Notes: generated by a model not told the origin, from the sequence alone. A DNA stretch of 64,000 bases from Microbulbifer sp. YPW1 (GCF_013367775.1 NZ_CP055157.1:1054001-1118000), one strand, 5' to 3'; numbered from the stretch's first letter, positions 18,897-29,937 are shown. Numbers and translations: made by a program.

Positions 18897-19000
18897 AGGT
18901 ACTGGGGGCGGGTTTTCAGGACTGCTGTGAATACGTCCCTGTACGCTTCGTCGGCAACATCCCTGTTGCCGACGATCCTGAAAACCCGCCCCCAGCACCT
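18897..19000 (-). repeat. Structured intergenic repeat, copy A1
   Basis: Outer arms 18897-18921 and 18976-19000 are complementary over 25 positions with one mismatch. Read on the minus strand the 54-base core holds a hairpin TCGTCGGCAAC-AGGGAT-GTTGCCGACGA, then AGC, GTAC-AGGGAC-GTA and TTCACAG. It lies between tkt and epd in the direction of their transcription. Confidence 0.85.
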
Positions 19001-19045
19001 GCCCTTCTATTCAAACCACAGAGCTTCGTTAGCCTGGGCCCGTTA

Positions 19046-21046
19046 TTACTTCAGCAGTCCTTCAACCGCTTCCACAACCTTCTCGGCAGTGATGCCGAAG
19101 TGCTTCATCAGATCGCCAGCTGGCGCGGATTCACCGAAGGTTTCCATGCCGATGATGGCGCCATCGAAGCCGACGAACTTGTACCAGTAGTCCTTGTGAC
19201 CGGCTTCCACGGCGACGCGGGCGCGCACGCTGGAAGGCAGCACAGATTCGCGGTAGTCGGCGCTCTGGGTAGAGAAGGCTTCGGCGCAGGGCATGGAAAC
19301 GACGCGTACCTTGCGGCCAGCGAGCTGGTCGGCAGCGGCTACGGCCAGTTCTACTTCAGAGCCGGTGGCGATGATGATCGCTTCCGGTTCGCCGTCGCTA
19401 TCGCGCAGGATGTAACCGCCCTTCTCGATGTTGGCCAGCTGCTCGTCGGTGCGCGCCTGCGGGGCGAGGCCCTGGCGGCTGAAGATGAGGGCGCTGGGGC
19501 CGTCGCTGCGGGATACGGCCATTTTCCAGCTCACCGCGGACTCGGTGGCGTCACAGGGGCGCCAGGTCTGCAGGTTCGGGGTGGAACGCAGTGCGGTGAG
19601 CTGTTCTACCGGCTGGTGGGTGGGGCCGTCTTCGCCGAGGCCGATGGAGTCGTGGGTGTATACAAACACGACCTTCTGCTTCATCAGGGCGGCCATACGC
19701 ACGGCGTTGCGGGCGTATTCCATGAACATCAGGAAGGTGGCGCCATAGGGAACGAAGCCGCCGTGCAGGGCGATGCCGTTCATGATCGCGCTCATGCCGA
19801 ATTCACGTACGCCGTAGTAGACGTAGTTGCCGGAGGCATCGTCGGCGCTCACACCTTTGGCGCCGGACCAGATGGTGAGGTTGGAACCGGCGAGGTCGGC
19901 AGAACCGCCGAGGAATTCTGGCAGCAGCGGGCCGAACGCGTTCAGGGTGTTCTGGCTGGCTTTACGGGAGGCAATCTTGTCGCCGTCAGCCTGGCACTGC
20001 TTGATGTACTCGTCGGCCTTGGCGAGGAAGTCCGCGGGCAGGTCGCCTTTCATGCGGCGTACAAACTCTTCGGCCAGTTCCGGGTGGGCTTCTGTATAGT
20101 CTTCGAAGATGTCGTTCCACTCGTCTTCCTGTTCGCCGCCTTTGGCGCGGCCGTCCCAGGCGTGGTACAGGTCTTCGGGGATGACGAAGGGCTCGTGTTT
20201 CCAGCCCAGGGTTTCACGTACCAGTGCGATCTCTTCGTCGCCCAGCGGTGCGCCGTGACACTCTTCGCGGCCCTGCTTGTTGGGGGAGCCGAAGCCGATC
20301 ACGGTCTTGCAGCAGATAATGGTGGGCTTGCCGGTTTCCGCGCGGGCTTCTTCGATGGCGGCTTTGATGGCGGCGGGATCGTGGCCATCCACGCCCGGAA
20401 TCACGTGCCAGCCGTAGGATTCGAAACGCTTGGGCGTGTCGTCGGTGAACCAGCCTTCTACTTCACCGTCGATGGAAATGCCGTTGTCGTCGTAGAACGC
20501 GATCAGCTTGCCCAGGCCCAGGGTGCCGGCCAGGGAGCAGGCTTCGTGGGAGATGCCTTCCATCAGGCAGCCGTCGCCCAGGAAACAGTAGGTGTGGTGA
20601 TCGACCAGTTCGTAGCCTTCGCGGTTGAACTGGGCCGCCAGCACTTTCTCGGCCAGGGCGAAGCCCACGGCATTGGTGATGCCCTGGCCCAGCGGGCCGG
20701 TGGTGGTTTCAACGCCCGGCGCGTAACCGTACTCCGGGTGGCCCGGGGTTTTGGAATGCAGCTGGCGGAAGTTCTGCAGCTCGTGGATGGACAGGTCGTA
20801 ACCTGTCAGGTGCAGCAGGGAATACAGCAGCATGGAACCGTGGCCGTTGGACAGCACAAAGCGGTCGCGGTCAGCCCACTCGGGGTTGGCCGGGTTGTGC
20901 TTCAGATAGTCGTTCCACAGCACTTCAGCGATATCTGCCATACCCATGGGCGCGCCGGGGTGGCCGCTTTTGGCTTTCTGGACCGCGTCCATGGCTAGTG
21001 CGCGGATGGCGTTGGCCTTTTCTGTGCGAGACGGAGTAGAAGACAT
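19046..21046 (-). CDS. tkt: Transketolase
   Basis: 666 residues from the ATG at 21046, the usual length for bacterial transketolase. The TPP-binding region includes [13 protein letters not shown] and the N-terminal part [19 protein letters not shown]; the pyrimidine-domain part contains [14 protein letters not shown] and [19 protein letters not shown]. It transfers two-carbon units between pentose-phosphate and glycolytic sugars, producing or using erythrose-4-phosphate, the substrate of the epd product downstream. An upstream 55-codon open extension has no family similarity. The gene is divergent from sahR. Confidence 0.96.
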   Translation of the reverse strand: MSSTPSRTEKANAIRALAMDAVQKAKSGHPGAPMGMADIAEVLWNDYLKHNPANPEWADRDRFVLSNGHGSMLLYSLLHLTGYDLSIHELQNFRQLHSKTPGHPEYGYAPGVETTTGPLGQGITNAVGFALAEKVLAAQFNREGYELVDHHTYCFLGDGCLMEGISHEACSLAGTLGLGKLIAFYDDNGISIDGEVEGWFTDDTPKRFESYGWHVIPGVDGHDPAAIKAAIEEARAETGKPTIICCKTVIGFGSPNKQGREECHGAPLGDEEIALVRETLGWKHEPFVIPEDLYHAWDGRAKGGEQEDEWNDIFEDYTEAHPELAEEFVRRMKGDLPADFLAKADEYIKQCQADGDKIASRKASQNTLNAFGPLLPEFLGGSADLAGSNLTIWSGAKGVSADDASGNYVYYGVREFGMSAIMNGIALHGGFVPYGATFLMFMEYARNAVRMAALMKQKVVFVYTHDSIGLGEDGPTHQPVEQLTALRSTPNLQTWRPCDATESAVSWKMAVSRSDGPSALIFSRQGLAPQARTDEQLANIEKGGYILRDSDGEPEAIIIATGSEVELAVAAADQLAGRKVRVVSMPCAEAFSTQSADYRESVLPSSVRARVAVEAGHKDYWYKFVGFDGAIIGMETFGESAPAGDLMKHFGITAEKVVEAVEGLLK

Positions 21047-21310
21047 AGGGAATTCTCGGTTTGGGGATCTTCGGTTCATCAGATGCGCTGCGGGCCCGGC
21101 TCTGACGGCCAGTTTGCCGCAATTCCACTTCTGCACCGGCACTGGCCGGCGGCAAAACGGGGGGCGTATTTTCCCGTAATACCCCGCCGGGCGCAAAGGC
21201 TGCGAGGGCAATTATCGGGCCGCGGCAGCAACATTTTCCTAATGAATCGCAATATGGGCGCCCTCTGGGGATTTGCCCGCACCTGCATCAAAAAAATTCA
21301 ATGCACCTAA

Positions 21311-21350
21311 ATCAAAATATTTTGATATAGCTCAAAAGCGCTGCTAGACT
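21311..21350 (+). promoter_or_regulatory. sahR promoter with perfect 16-bp palindrome
   Basis: ATCAAAATATTTTGAT at 21311-21326 is a perfect palindrome. A promoter-like TTGATA (21322-21327) overlapping it is followed after 17 bases by TAGACT (21345-21350). This places the expected transcript start at or one base before the ATG at 21358. Probably an autoregulatory operator of the ArsR-type protein. Confidence 0.7.
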
Positions 21351-21357
21351 CCCCGCC

Positions 21358-22338
21358 ATGCTTAATTCCAGTAGTTCCAGCGGCAGTGCCAGCGCCGAGC
21401 GTGAAGCACACGCCAGCGCCCAGATTCCACAGCTGGCGGCGACCCTAAAGGCCGCCGGGGATCCGCTGCGCCTGGAGATTCTGCGCCTGCTGGCCCAGGA
21501 CTCCTACAGCGTGCTGGAGCTGTGTCGCATCTTCGACCTGCGCCAGCCGGCGCTCTCCCACCACCTGAAAGTGCTCGCGCAGGCAGGCCTGGTGAGCAAG
21601 CGCCGCGAGGGCAACAACCTGTTCTACCGCCGCACCGCGGGTAGCGAGCTGCTGCAACAGCTGTTTGCCGGCCTTGACCAGCTGGCGCTCACCGAGGCTC
21701 GTGCGGAAACCGTTGCGCGGATTGCCGCGGAACGCGCGGAGGCCTCGCGCCGCTTTTTCGCGGATTACGGCAATCGCTTCCGCGAGCAGCAGGAGTTGAT
21801 CGCCAGTTATAGCGTCTACGGTCCGCAAGTAGCACAGATGTTGAAACCGGGGCGTCACGCGCTGGAGGTGGGCCCTGGTGAAGGGGAATTTCTCGAGGAA
21901 CTGGCAAGCCGCTTCGGCACGGTGACTGCTCTGGACCTGTCGCAGACGATGCTGGAGCGAGCGCAGGCATTTGCGGATGAGCAGGGCCTGCAGAATATCG
22001 AGTTCGTGTGCGACGACACCCGTGCGGCGGCGTCTCGTCCGGAAAGTTGCGATGCGATTGTGGTGAATATGGTTTTGCACCACACGCCGGAGCCGGCACA
22101 GATTTTTCACGATTTGCAGAAGTCGTTGAAAGTGGGCGGACAGCTGTTGATTACGGAGCTGCACGATCACAAGCAGGACTGGGCTCGGGATGCCTGTGGC
22201 GACCTGTGGCTGGGCTTTGCTCCGCAGCAGTTGATTGAGTGGGCGGCCGAGGCCGGCCTGCAGAAGGGACGCAGTGAACACAGCGCCCTGCGCAACGGGT
22301 TTCAGATTCAAATTCAGGAGTTTGTTAAGGGTTCCTGA
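21358..22338 (+). CDS. sahR: ArsR-family regulator with SAM-methyltransferase-like domain (SahR type)
   Basis: 326 residues. An N-terminal winged helix-turn-helix (about residues 25-100: AAGDPLRLEILRLL, RQPALSHHLKVLAQAGLVSKRREGNNLFY) is fused to a class I methyltransferase fold (about 145-300: ALEVGPGEGEFLEEL, then VTALDLSQTML). This fusion next to metK, ahcY and metF is the arrangement described for SahR, which senses S-adenosylhomocysteine and controls the methionine cycle. No SD sequence precedes the ATG. The next gene is metK in the same direction. Confidence 0.82.
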   Translation: MLNSSSSSGSASAEREAHASAQIPQLAATLKAAGDPLRLEILRLLAQDSYSVLELCRIFDLRQPALSHHLKVLAQAGLVSKRREGNNLFYRRTAGSELLQQLFAGLDQLALTEARAETVARIAAERAEASRRFFADYGNRFREQQELIASYSVYGPQVAQMLKPGRHALEVGPGEGEFLEELASRFGTVTALDLSQTMLERAQAFADEQGLQNIEFVCDDTRAAASRPESCDAIVVNMVLHHTPEPAQIFHDLQKSLKVGGQLLITELHDHKQDWARDACGDLWLGFAPQQLIEWAAEAGLQKGRSEHSALRNGFQIQIQEFVKGS

Positions 22339-22386
22339 GCTTCGTAAGCATAACTAGCGACGAAGTACCGAAATACAAATTGAAGG

Positions 22387-22508
22387 CCAAGGGGCCGGTG
22401 AAAGGTTTCAAAAGCGTCGGCGCCATGGACGGCGCCGACGCAGCGTACAGGGATGTATTCACAGGGGGGCGCCTAGCTCGGTTTTGAAACCTTTCACCGG
22501 CTCCTTGG
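22387..22508 (+). repeat. Structured intergenic repeat, copy A2
   Basis: Arms 22387-22413 and 22482-22508 pair over 27 positions with one mismatch. The core hairpin is GCGTCGGCGCC-ATGGAC-GGCGCCGACGC, differing from other copies by paired changes, followed by AGCGTACAGGGATGTATTCACAG and a short extra segment of about 14 bases. Located between sahR and metK, co-directional with them. Confidence 0.85.
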
Positions 22509-22623
22509 ACGCCCCAAAACAGGAACTGAGCTCCGGGCCAAAAGCTACAAGGCCGAGCAAATTTTATAACCGCCAGCAGCGGAATAAGTCAGGCGCATTA
22601 CTGCGCGAAAGGAGAAACTCACA

Positions 22624-23844
<1,221 letters not shown>

Positions 23845-23852
23845 TTTGAACA

Positions 23853-23871
23853 GGCGGGCCACAAGCCCGCC
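23853..23871 (+). other. Hairpin in the metK-ahcY spacer
   Basis: GGCGGGC and GCCCGCC pair around CACAA. No T run follows, so it is unlikely to be a strong terminator; mRNA stabilisation or attenuation is possible. Confidence 0.6.
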
Positions 23872-23916
23872 CACAACGCTCGGCACAACCAGAGCGACAA
23901 CTCAGAGAATTAGGTA

Positions 23917-25302
23917 ATGAACCAGATGAGCACTGAATTTAAAGACTTCAAAGTAGCCGACATCTCCCTCGCCGATTGGGGCCGCATGGAAATTGAAATT
24001 GCGGAAGGCGAAATGCCCGCGCTGATTACCCTGCGGGAAAAATACCGCGCGGAACAGCCGCTGGCCGGCGCCCGCATCATGGGCTGTATCCACATGACCA
24101 TCCAGACCGCGGTACTGATCGAAACCCTGGTTGCCCTGGGTGCGGAAGTACGCTGGTCCTCTTGTAACATTTTCTCTACCCAGGACCACGCTGCGGCAGC
24201 CATCGCAGCGTCCGGTATCCCGGTATTTGCCTGGAAAGGCGAAACCGAGGAAGAGTACGAGTGGTGTCTCGAACGCACCATCGGTGCCGATGTTGCCGGC
24301 TGGCAGCCCAACATGATCCTGGACGACGGCGGCGACCTTACCGAACTGCTGCACCGCAAGTACCCGGAGCTGCTGGACAAGTGTCACGGTATTTCCGAGG
24401 AAACCACCACCGGTGTGCACCGTCTGCAGGACATGCTGAAAGCGGGTACGCTCAAGGTTCCGGCAATCAACGTGAACGACTCCGTCACCAAGAGCAAAAA
24501 CGACAACAAGTACGGCTGTCGCCACAGCCTGAACGATGCCATCAAGCGCGGTACCGACCACCTGCTGTCTGGCAAGAAAGCGCTGGTGATTGGTTACGGC
24601 GACGTGGGTAAAGGCTCCGCGGCTTCCCTGCGTCAGGAAGGCATGATCGTTAAGGTAACCGAGGTAGACCCCATCTGCGCCATGCAGGCCTGTATGGACG
24701 GCTACGAACTGGTATCTCCTTATATCAACGGCATAAACGATGGCAGCGAGTCCTGCATCAACAAGGAACTGCTGGCGAACACCGACCTGATCGTGACCAC
24801 CACCGGTAACGTCAACGTGTGCGATGCGAATATGCTGAAAGCACTCAAGTCCGGCGCCGTGGTTTCCAATATCGGCCACTTCGACAATGAGATCGATACC
24901 GCTTTCATGCGTAAAAACTGGGAGTGGCAGGAAGTAAAACCGCAGGTGCACAAGATCGTGCGCAACGCGGAAACCAACGATCACCTGCTGCTGCTTTCCG
25001 AAGGCCGCCTGGTGAACCTGGGCAACGCCACCGGCCACCCCAGCCGCATCATGGACGGCTCCTTCGCCAACCAGGTGCTGGCACAGATCCACCTTTACAA
25101 CGAAAAGTTTGCCGACCTGCCGGCGGACCAGAAGGTTTCTGCGTTGTACGTAAAAGTACTGCCCAAGCACCTGGACGAGGAAGTGGCGAAGTACATGGTG
25201 GAAGGTTTTGGCGGTGTGATTACCCGCATGACCGAAGACCAGGCCAAGTACATCGGCGTTTCCGTTGACGGCCCTTACAAGCCGGAAAGCTACAAGTATT
25301 AA
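23917..25302 (+). CDS. ahcY: S-adenosylhomocysteine hydrolase
   Basis: 461 residues, the usual long bacterial form. NAD-binding segment [17 protein letters not shown], substrate and catalytic regions [17 protein letters not shown] and [19 protein letters not shown], and the conserved end [11 protein letters not shown] (family ends in YRY/YKY). It splits SAH into homocysteine and adenosine, relieving product inhibition of methyltransferases. Positioned between metK and metF, under probable SahR control. Confidence 0.97.
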   Translation: MNQMSTEFKDFKVADISLADWGRMEIEIAEGEMPALITLREKYRAEQPLAGARIMGCIHMTIQTAVLIETLVALGAEVRWSSCNIFSTQDHAAAAIAASGIPVFAWKGETEEEYEWCLERTIGADVAGWQPNMILDDGGDLTELLHRKYPELLDKCHGISEETTTGVHRLQDMLKAGTLKVPAINVNDSVTKSKNDNKYGCRHSLNDAIKRGTDHLLSGKKALVIGYGDVGKGSAASLRQEGMIVKVTEVDPICAMQACMDGYELVSPYINGINDGSESCINKELLANTDLIVTTTGNVNVCDANMLKALKSGAVVSNIGHFDNEIDTAFMRKNWEWQEVKPQVHKIVRNAETNDHLLLLSEGRLVNLGNATGHPSRIMDGSFANQVLAQIHLYNEKFADLPADQKVSALYVKVLPKHLDEEVAKYMVEGFGGVITRMTEDQAKYIGVSVDGPYKPESYKY

Positions 25303-25309
25303 AGACCTC

Positions 25310-25347
25310 CACACTGGGATCCCGGGCCAGTTCCGGGATCCTGTGTG
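25310..25347 (+). other. Strong hairpin in the ahcY-metF spacer
   Basis: CACACTGGGATCCCGG pairs with CCGGGATCCTGTGTG (one bulge) around a seven-base loop. A GTG that would extend metF upstream lies inside the stem, which supports the downstream ATG as the real start. No T run follows. Confidence 0.65.
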
Positions 25348-25368
25348 CCGAGGGAATGGAATAGAACA

Positions 25369-26208
25369 ATGAGCAAGTTACGTATCAGTTTTGAATTTTT
25401 CCCGCCGAAAACCGAAGAGGGTCGGGACAAACTGTATAACACCCGCGAACAGCTGCAGGGATTCAACCCCGAATTTTTCTCGGTCACCTACGGCGCCGGC
25501 GGCACCACCCGCGACACCACCGCAAATATCGTCACCAGTCTGCGCAAGGATGGCATTTCCATCGCACCGCACCTGTCCTTCGGCGGCGACAACGAAGAGA
25601 TCGTGCTGGGCCTGCTAGAGCGCTACAAGGAAGCCGGCGTGGATCGTATTGTCGCCCTGCGCGGCGATATGCCCTCGGGCATGGGTTCGGTGGCACAACT
25701 GGTGTACGCCAATGAGCTGGTGGCTTTCATCCGCCGTCATACCGGCGATCACTTCCATCTGGAAGTGGCGGCCTATCCGGAAATTCACCCGGAAGCGGAA
25801 AGCTACGACGACGACATCCGTTTCCTGAAGGGCAAGTTCGAGGCCGGCGCCAACAGCGCACTGACCCAGTACTTCTACAACCCGGATGCCTACTTCTACT
25901 TCCTCGACCAGTGCGAGAAAGCCGGTATCGACGCCCCCATCTACCCGGGCATCATGCCGATCACCAATTTCACCAACCTCGCGCGCTTCTCGCGCAACTG
26001 CGGAGCGGAAATCCCGCGCTGGCTGAAATACCGCATGGAGAGCTTCCGCGATCCGGAAGACGTGAAGAAGCTCGGACTGGAAATTGTTACCGACCTGTGT
26101 GAAACCCTGCTGGAAGGCGGCGCGCCCGGCCTGCATTTTTACACCATGAATCAGGTGGGACCGACCGCGGATATATTGAAAGCGCTGGATCTTAATATCG
26201 CCCAGTAA
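25369..26208 (+). CDS. metF: Methylenetetrahydrofolate reductase
   Basis: 279 residues from the ATG at 25369, beginning MSKLRISFEFFPPKTEEG, the normal MetF start. Contains FFSVTYGAGGTTRD, the FAD-binding barrel segments and GGAPGLHFYTMN near the end. It reduces methylene-THF to methyl-THF, the methyl donor for homocysteine remethylation, completing the methionine-cycle set with metK and ahcY. A GTG start eight codons upstream lies in a hairpin and is less likely. Confidence 0.95.
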   Translation: MSKLRISFEFFPPKTEEGRDKLYNTREQLQGFNPEFFSVTYGAGGTTRDTTANIVTSLRKDGISIAPHLSFGGDNEEIVLGLLERYKEAGVDRIVALRGDMPSGMGSVAQLVYANELVAFIRRHTGDHFHLEVAAYPEIHPEAESYDDDIRFLKGKFEAGANSALTQYFYNPDAYFYFLDQCEKAGIDAPIYPGIMPITNFTNLARFSRNCGAEIPRWLKYRMESFRDPEDVKKLGLEIVTDLCETLLEGGAPGLHFYTMNQVGPTADILKALDLNIAQ

Positions 26209-26251
26209 GCCTAATCACACAGAATAGAGCTATGTGCTAAGAAGCGCAGAT

Positions 26252-26365
26252 GGCGATGCCGGGGATCGCTTTGTGAGACCTTCTAAAACAGGGATGTTTT
26301 AGAAGAGCCCCCAGGGATGGGTTCACGGCGTGTCTCACAAAGCGATCCCCGGCAGCGACATCGCC
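26252..26365 (+). repeat. Structured intergenic repeat, copy B1
   Basis: Arms 26258-26279 and 26332-26353 pair perfectly over 22 positions, with partial extension outward. The core reads CTTCTAAAAC-AGGGAT-GTTTTAGAAG, AGC, CCCC-AGGGAT-GGG, TTCACGG: the same order as the A copies with different stems. It follows metF and precedes a convergent gene. Confidence 0.82.
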
Positions 26366-26385
26366 ACCGGCCTACGCCCAGCAGA

Positions 26386-27006
26386 CTATTTTTTCGGGCC
26401 ATCCATCCACACATTGATCGGCTTGCCCTCAAAATCGATCACGCGCACCACCAGACGCCGATTCTGCTCCCTACCCCGCTGGGTATCATTGTCGGCAACC
26501 GGATCGGAATCCCCCAGGCCTGCCGCCTCGACCCGCTCCTCATCGATACCGCGCTCCAGTAAAAACTGCCTTACCCAATTCGCTCGCCACTGCGACAGCT
26601 TGCGGTTTTTCTTGGGGTCGCCAGCGTTGTCCGTGTGCCCTTCCACCACGATTTTAAGTTTGGGAAAGTCGCGCATAATCACTAGCAGTGCTTCCACGTC
26701 TCCAAGGGTGTCCATTCTCGGCGCAAAACCACCGGGCTCGAAATCCACATCCAGCACGAAGGTATCGCCCGCCTCCCGCGTCTGCCCCATCAGGTAGCGC
26801 ACCATGTCATCGCCAAACGGCGCCGCGGTGCGTGCAGACTGTTCACCAAGGCCATTGCTGACCAGATCGCGAGGATCGAGGGTGTATTTCTTCGTCGGGT
26901 CCGGACAGCCGCTCAGTAGCAGCGAGGGAATCAGTATCAGAAACGACGCCCAGCGCGGATGTTGACGGGCGATCGACTTACAGGTGGCGCTAAGGGGTGC
27001 AGGCAT
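26386..27006 (-). CDS. OmpA-family lipoprotein
   Basis: 206 residues. A long N-region precedes a lipobox (LLLSGC, Cys at about residue 34). The C-terminal two-thirds is an OmpA-like peptidoglycan-binding domain, with VVEGHTDNAGDPKKNRKLSQWRA-type motif from about residue 118 and ENRRL-like EQNRRLVVRV near 185. Probably an outer-membrane lipoprotein tethering to peptidoglycan. Convergent with metF. Confidence 0.83.
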   Translation of the reverse strand: MPAPLSATCKSIARQHPRWASFLILIPSLLLSGCPDPTKKYTLDPRDLVSNGLGEQSARTAAPFGDDMVRYLMGQTREAGDTFVLDVDFEPGGFAPRMDTLGDVEALLVIMRDFPKLKIVVEGHTDNAGDPKKNRKLSQWRANWVRQFLLERGIDEERVEAAGLGDSDPVADNDTQRGREQNRRLVVRVIDFEGKPINVWMDGPKK

Positions 27007-27250
27007 AGGGCCAGCTCCTCTTGGTTTCTCAGGGGTTCATCTGTTCAATTATCGATTTCACAAGTCCGACGCATTCTAGGATCGCCCCCTGTCAATCCGT
27101 AACTTTCCAGGGCCTGAATAAACCGGCACTTTCCCGGGGCATTAGTCGCGGCTGGTAATTTCTGAGATGATCACAGGCACGTTATACCTTTACGATACTT
27201 TTACGAATGCCCGACTATTTTGAATGGCTCGGATCGCCAGGGAGACCGCG

Positions 27251-28003
27251 ATGAACAAACAGATCATCCTGACGCTAATCGGCGCAATCGCGATAGTGAT
27301 TGCCGCGATTTTTGGCTCGTCGGTAAATGCCCAGCAGATTGTCACCGTCGATCCCGGCGATGGCTGGCTGAATGCCAGTGAGGGGTATCAGGAAAAAGTC
27401 ACCTGGCGGGTGGCCAGTAAAGGCGGCGCAGCATCGCCCAGGGGTGTATTCGTTAACCTGGACAACAACAAGGAGCTGGCGGTTGTGGACCGCATACTCG
27501 AGTTCAGTGGCGACCGCGGCGTGGTGACGGAAGTGGTGCAGATTTCACCGGAACAGGCGCGCAGCTGGCATGCCAAAGGTGTCCGCAGGGTTGGTTACCG
27601 GCGTGTGTTTGCCGGCGCCGCCGGCAGCCTTTCCAATCACATCCTGTTCGACCTGAATGCCAGCGGGCGACTCGCGCAGGTTCAGGCCTCCCCGCCCTCC
27701 CAGACCGTGAGCAGTAAATCCCGGCAGATGATGTTGGCGTGGAGTCTCGACGGCGATATCGGCAGCATCAATGCCGTGTCTGAAAGCGGACAGTTTCTGG
27801 TGGGAGACAGGGTTGTATACGAGGTGTCGCAGCCGCTGGTGGCCGAGGGGCAAAGTACCCTGAAAGAAACCGTGATGTTGCCACCGGGCCTGGTGGACGA
27901 TCTCGTGGCCAACGGTATCTACCAACTGCGTTACACCCGCACCTTTGTGGATGACAAGGACACCCGGCGCAGCGCCTCGGTGGATATCCGCCTGACCCAG
28001 TAA
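27251..28003 (+). CDS. Exported protein of unknown family with two similar halves
   Basis: 250 residues from the ATG at 27251 (AGGGAGA upstream); a signal peptide ends near SVNAQ. I do not recognise the family. The mature part seems to consist of two related units of about 100 residues: each has a ...VVDR/VGDR... strand, a ...VV(T)EVVQISPEQARSW / ...LKETVMLPPGLVDDL... helix-turn, a GxYQLRYTR / GVRRVGYRR strand and a closing NHILFDL / ASVDIRL strand. This suggests an internal duplication of a beta-rich domain. It stands alone, convergent with the HAD gene. Confidence 0.6.
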   Translation: MNKQIILTLIGAIAIVIAAIFGSSVNAQQIVTVDPGDGWLNASEGYQEKVTWRVASKGGAASPRGVFVNLDNNKELAVVDRILEFSGDRGVVTEVVQISPEQARSWHAKGVRRVGYRRVFAGAAGSLSNHILFDLNASGRLAQVQASPPSQTVSSKSRQMMLAWSLDGDIGSINAVSESGQFLVGDRVVYEVSQPLVAEGQSTLKETVMLPPGLVDDLVANGIYQLRYTRTFVDDKDTRRSASVDIRLTQ

Positions 28004-28018
28004 AAATCATTTCCTAAT

Positions 28019-28678
28019 TCAGAGGTAATCCAGCAGCAACTGCATATCATGGATCACCCGCGCGCCCTCGGCTTCCAGCTGACGGCCGCGCGCGCTGTTG
28101 TGGCTGTAGCCGATCACCGGCATACCCGCAGCCACTGCCGCCTTCACCCCGGCGATGGAATCCTCGACTACCAGACAGTGTTGCGGGTCCACCTCGAACT
28201 GGCGCGCACTGTGCAGGAACAGGTCCGGCCAGGGCTTGCCGCGGCCCACATCGTCCGCACTGAAAATACGCCCCTCAAAGAAATCCCACAGGCCGGTCTT
28301 GTTCAGGGTGATCTGCATTTTCGCGTGCGGCCCAGAAGACGCCACACAGGATTGCAGATCTGTACCCTGTAGCTTTTCCAGTACCTCGTGGATACCGGTG
28401 ACGGGCTCCAGCTCCTCGTGGAAAGCGCGGCGGATACGGCTTTCCGTGGTGTGAAAATAGGACTCCGGCAGCGGGCCACCGTAGCGCGCCTCGATATCGA
28501 GAATACAATCCCGCGACGGCCGGCCACTGAACTGCTCGTCCAGTTCCTCCGCCGTTGCCGGCATCCCCAGCTTGGTCATCTCCTCTGCCAGCACGCGACA
28601 CACGATGGTCTCGCTATCCACCAGCACGCCGTCACAATCAAAGATCACCAGGCGGGTTTCTGAAAACGGGTTACCCAT
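28019..28678 (-). CDS. HAD-superfamily phosphatase, beta-phosphoglucomutase-like
   Basis: 219 residues. HAD motif I is IFDCDGVLVDSE at the N-terminus; a helical cap (residues about 20-85) follows; motif II is VASSG and motifs III/IV are KPWPDLFLHSA and VVEDSIAGVKAAVAAGM. This is a subfamily I HAD close to beta-phosphoglucomutase and GS1-like phosphatases; physiological substrate is not predictable. The ATG at 28678 directly follows a TTG. It lies 21 bases downstream of the next minus-strand gene and probably shares a transcript with it and rsmE. Confidence 0.85.
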   Translation of the reverse strand: MGNPFSETRLVIFDCDGVLVDSETIVCRVLAEEMTKLGMPATAEELDEQFSGRPSRDCILDIEARYGGPLPESYFHTTESRIRRAFHEELEPVTGIHEVLEKLQGTDLQSCVASSGPHAKMQITLNKTGLWDFFEGRIFSADDVGRGKPWPDLFLHSARQFEVDPQHCLVVEDSIAGVKAAVAAGMPVIGYSHNSARGRQLEAEGARVIHDMQLLLDYL

Positions 28679-28699
28679 CAAACTACCTTACTGCAAAAC

Positions 28700-29062
28700 T
28701 CAGGTGGCGGATATCAACAATACCCCGATCAACACACCCACCGCTCCGGCTACCCGCACCAGGTTTTCATTGCCGTGCACCACACCCAGCACAAACTCCC
28801 GTGTGCGCTCGTAACCCGCCTGCAACGCATAGGCGCCGACCACTACCAGCAGAATCCCCAGCACATTGAACAGCGTGCCCCAGCTGCGGGTATCGGAAAT
28901 CAGCAGGAATATCATGCCGATCACAATGCGTGCCCAGGCCGCGAAATAGAACAACTGCGGATTCATACGCTCACTGATATCGCGCGCGATCTGCGGCTTG
29001 AGAATAATCAGCACAGACATCGCAGTAATCGCGACACCGATTAACCAGACTATGGCTTTCAT
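28700..29062 (-). CDS. Small integral membrane protein, unknown function
   Basis: 120 residues from the ATG at 29062, which has GGAG six bases upstream. Four hydrophobic segments (about 2-22, 38-55, 61-82 and 98-118) with a charged loop in between. I recognise no family. It lies between rsmE and the HAD gene on the same strand with gaps of about 20 bases. Confidence 0.65.
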   Translation of the reverse strand: MKAIVWLIGVAITAMSVLIILKPQIARDISERMNPQLFYFAAWARIVIGMIFLLISDTRSWGTLFNVLGILLVVVGAYALQAGYERTREFVLGVVHGNENLVRVAGAVGVLIGVLLISAT

Positions 29063-29083
29063 TTTTGCTCCTTGCAAAAAGCT

Positions 29084-29845
29084 CTAAAAATCACCCCATT
29101 GAAACTGCAGTACAGACAGCGCCGCCACCGGCGCCGTCTCGGTGCGCAGCACCCGCGGCCCCAGGCGCAGAGCGTGGAACCCCTTGTCCAGCGCCAGCTC
29201 AATTTCCTCCGCCGAGAGCCCGCCTTCGGGCCCCACCAGCAACAGCGTCGACCGGGGCCGTCCCAGTTGCTGCTCCAGCTGCGCCAGCGTCTCCTCGGTG
29301 CGGTGGTGCAGCACCAGTTTCAGTGTATTGCCGGCCACGTCACCATCCACCGAATCGCGCTGCTCATCGAGGTACTGCGGCAACTTCATCGGCGGCAGAA
29401 TCTCCGGCACCCGGTTGCGGGCGCTCTGCTCGCAGGCACTAATGGCAATCTGCTGCCACTGGCCAAGCTTTTTTTGCAGGCGGTCGCCGGAGAGCTTTAC
29501 TTCACAGCGCTCGGTAAACAGCGGCTGGATATCCTTCACCCCCAGCTCCGTGGCCTTCTGGATTACCCAGTCGAAACGGTCGCCACGGCTGATACCGATA
29601 GCCAGAGTGATTGCCAGCGGTGACTGTCGATCATCTTCGCAGTAGTCGCCGACTTTCGCACGCGCCTTCTTCCCCGCCTCCAGCAGTTCCGCCGTATATT
29701 CACCACCCTTCCCGTCAAACAGGATCAGCGGCCGGCCGGGGCCGAGGCGCAGAACTTTCACCAGATGACGCGACGCAGCTTCGTCTAATTGAACTTCGGT
29801 TTTACCCGCCAGTGGTTCGGCGGAAAAAATACGGGGAATACGCAA
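29084..29845 (-). CDS. rsmE: 16S rRNA m3U1498 methyltransferase
   Basis: 253 residues. Starts LRIPRIFS (TTG start), as RsmE proteins start MRIPRIY. SPOUT-fold signatures: VIQKATELGVKDIQPLFTERC, a LLVGPEGGLSAEEI knot motif and LRLGPRVLRTETAPVAAL. It methylates N3 of U1498 in 16S rRNA. No ATG is available near the start and the TTG is required to reach the conserved N-terminus. Confidence 0.93.
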   Translation of the reverse strand: MRIPRIFSAEPLAGKTEVQLDEAASRHLVKVLRLGPGRPLILFDGKGGEYTAELLEAGKKARAKVGDYCEDDRQSPLAITLAIGISRGDRFDWVIQKATELGVKDIQPLFTERCEVKLSGDRLQKKLGQWQQIAISACEQSARNRVPEILPPMKLPQYLDEQRDSVDGDVAGNTLKLVLHHRTEETLAQLEQQLGRPRSTLLLVGPEGGLSAEEIELALDKGFHALRLGPRVLRTETAPVAALSVLQFQWGDF

Positions 29846-29937
29846 GGATAGATCCTGAGAGCGGAACAGAGTTGCGTGAAGGGTAATACAGGAGCGGGAG
29901 AAGTTGTAGGTGCTATCCCTACAGGTATCGGCGAGAA

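Noticed and set aside
18840-18998. N-terminal extension of the epd frame by 53 codons
   Set aside because: The extension runs through repeat A1 and gives a peptide also seen in front of liuD from repeat A4; it is translated repeat, not protein. The ATG at 18839 has an SD sequence and the family start.
19100-20998. 632-codon plus-strand frame opposite tkt
   Set aside because: Antisense to a clear transketolase; Gly/Ala/Val-rich, no family features, a by-product of high GC third positions.
22509-22623. SAM riboswitch before metK
   Set aside because: No SAM-I, SAM-II or SAM-III-like core recognised; short helix pieces only.
23845-23916. SAH riboswitch before ahcY
   Set aside because: Only 72 bases with one simple hairpin; the conserved SAH riboswitch core was not found.
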